Source of the DNA: Lachnospiraceae bacterium
GTDB taxonomy: Bacteria > Bacillota_A > Clostridia > Lachnospirales > Lachnospiraceae
DNA length: 5,252 nucleotides
Assembly: GCA_017390645.1 (NCBI GenBank)
Contig: JAFPAZ010000132.1
Coordinates: forward strand, 1 to 5,252
Direction of reading: 5' to 3'
The notes under the pieces were generated by a model. That model was not told the DNA's origin, ran no database searches, and saw only the letters and a list, made by a program, of their open reading frames with translations. Both the position numbers and the translations under genes were made by a program. This document shows positions 5,104 through 5,252 of this stretch, one piece after another (the stretch's first letter is position 1; every line of letters begins with the position of its first letter).

Positions 5104-5252
5104 ATGTTGGAAAAAAGAGATTTGGAATTGCTTCGTGATATGATAGGCGAGGTGGTAGAGGAAAAGGTAAATCCGAAATTTGAAGCGATTGACCAAAGAC
5201 TTGATGCGGTGGATCGAAGATTTGAAGCGGTGGATCAAAGATTTGAAACGCT
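5104..5252 (+). CDS. Coiled-coil heptad-repeat protein of unknown function (5' part only)
   Basis: An open frame runs from ATG to the window edge (49 full codons seen). The N-terminus, MLEKRDLELLRDMIGEVV, is acidic and amphipathic. From residue 26 it becomes seven-residue repeats (FEAIDQR, LDAVDRR, FEAVDQR, FET...), with hydrophobic F/L and V/I at positions 1 and 4 of each heptad, the pattern of an alpha-helical coiled coil. As I recall, similar small proteins with a short N-terminal head and long heptad arrays are common in Lachnospiraceae, with no assigned function. No signal peptide or membrane helix is visible in the part shown. It has its own strong promoter and ribosome binding site, so it is a separate transcription unit from dac. 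The rest lies beyond the window, so length and any C-terminal domain are unknown. Confidence 0.85.
   Translation, partial: MLEKRDLELLRDMIGEVVEEKVNPKFEAIDQRLDAVDRRFEAVDQRFET
5179..5252 (+). repeat. 21-bp coding tandem repeat in the coiled-coil gene (continues past the edge)
   Basis: Three full units (5179-5199, 5200-5220, 5221-5241) and the start of a fourth encode heptads. Units 1 and 3 begin with the same TTTGAAGCG and encode FEAIDQR and FEAVDQR. DNA-level similarity beyond what the coil requires suggests expansion by duplication. Confidence 0.85.

Overview
The window reads as ordinary chromosomal DNA from an AT-rich Clostridia, most likely a Lachnospiraceae relative. This inference rests on the base composition, the strong AGGAG-type ribosome binding sites, the resemblance of the proteins to that group, and the clustering of an M50-type membrane protein, scpA, scpB and a D-Ala-D-Ala carboxypeptidase. 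All six genes lie on the + strand. I saw no RNA gene, insertion sequence, CRISPR array or phage gene.

Region 1 (1-1102) is a membrane-anchored metallophosphoesterase of the YkuE/YaeI type. Its catalytic domain is interrupted by about 70 residues of N/Q/K-rich sequence made of 10-residue (30-bp) tandem repeats. Region 2 (1103-3149) starts with a very good sigma-A-type promoter and runs through a degenerate site-2-protease-like membrane protein into scpA and scpB, the two non-SMC subunits of bacterial condensin. Region 3 (3150-4735) is a short gap with a perfect 12-bp palindrome, followed by a penicillin-binding D-Ala-D-Ala carboxypeptidase with a signal peptide and a C-terminal membrane anchor. 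Region 4 (4736-5103) is 368 bp without a gene. It holds six contiguous copies of a 29-bp AT-rich repeat, an inverted copy of the repeat core, a small dyad and a strong extended -10 promoter. Region 5 (5104 to the edge) is the start of a small coiled-coil protein built from 21-bp (seven-residue) repeats.

The S2P-like gene, scpA and scpB are probably cotranscribed, and dac may be read from the same transcript because no terminator is visible before it. ScpA and ScpB work with SMC in chromosome compaction and segregation, while the carboxypeptidase trims peptidoglycan stem peptides on the outer face of the membrane. The gene order echoes the scpA-scpB-...-dacB neighbourhood of Bacillus subtilis.

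Nothing here amounts to a new defence or mobile system. The points worth a second look are the three independent tandem-repeat arrays (30, 29 and 21 bp), two of them with dimeric higher-order structure, and the M50-like protein that has lost a metal-binding histidine.
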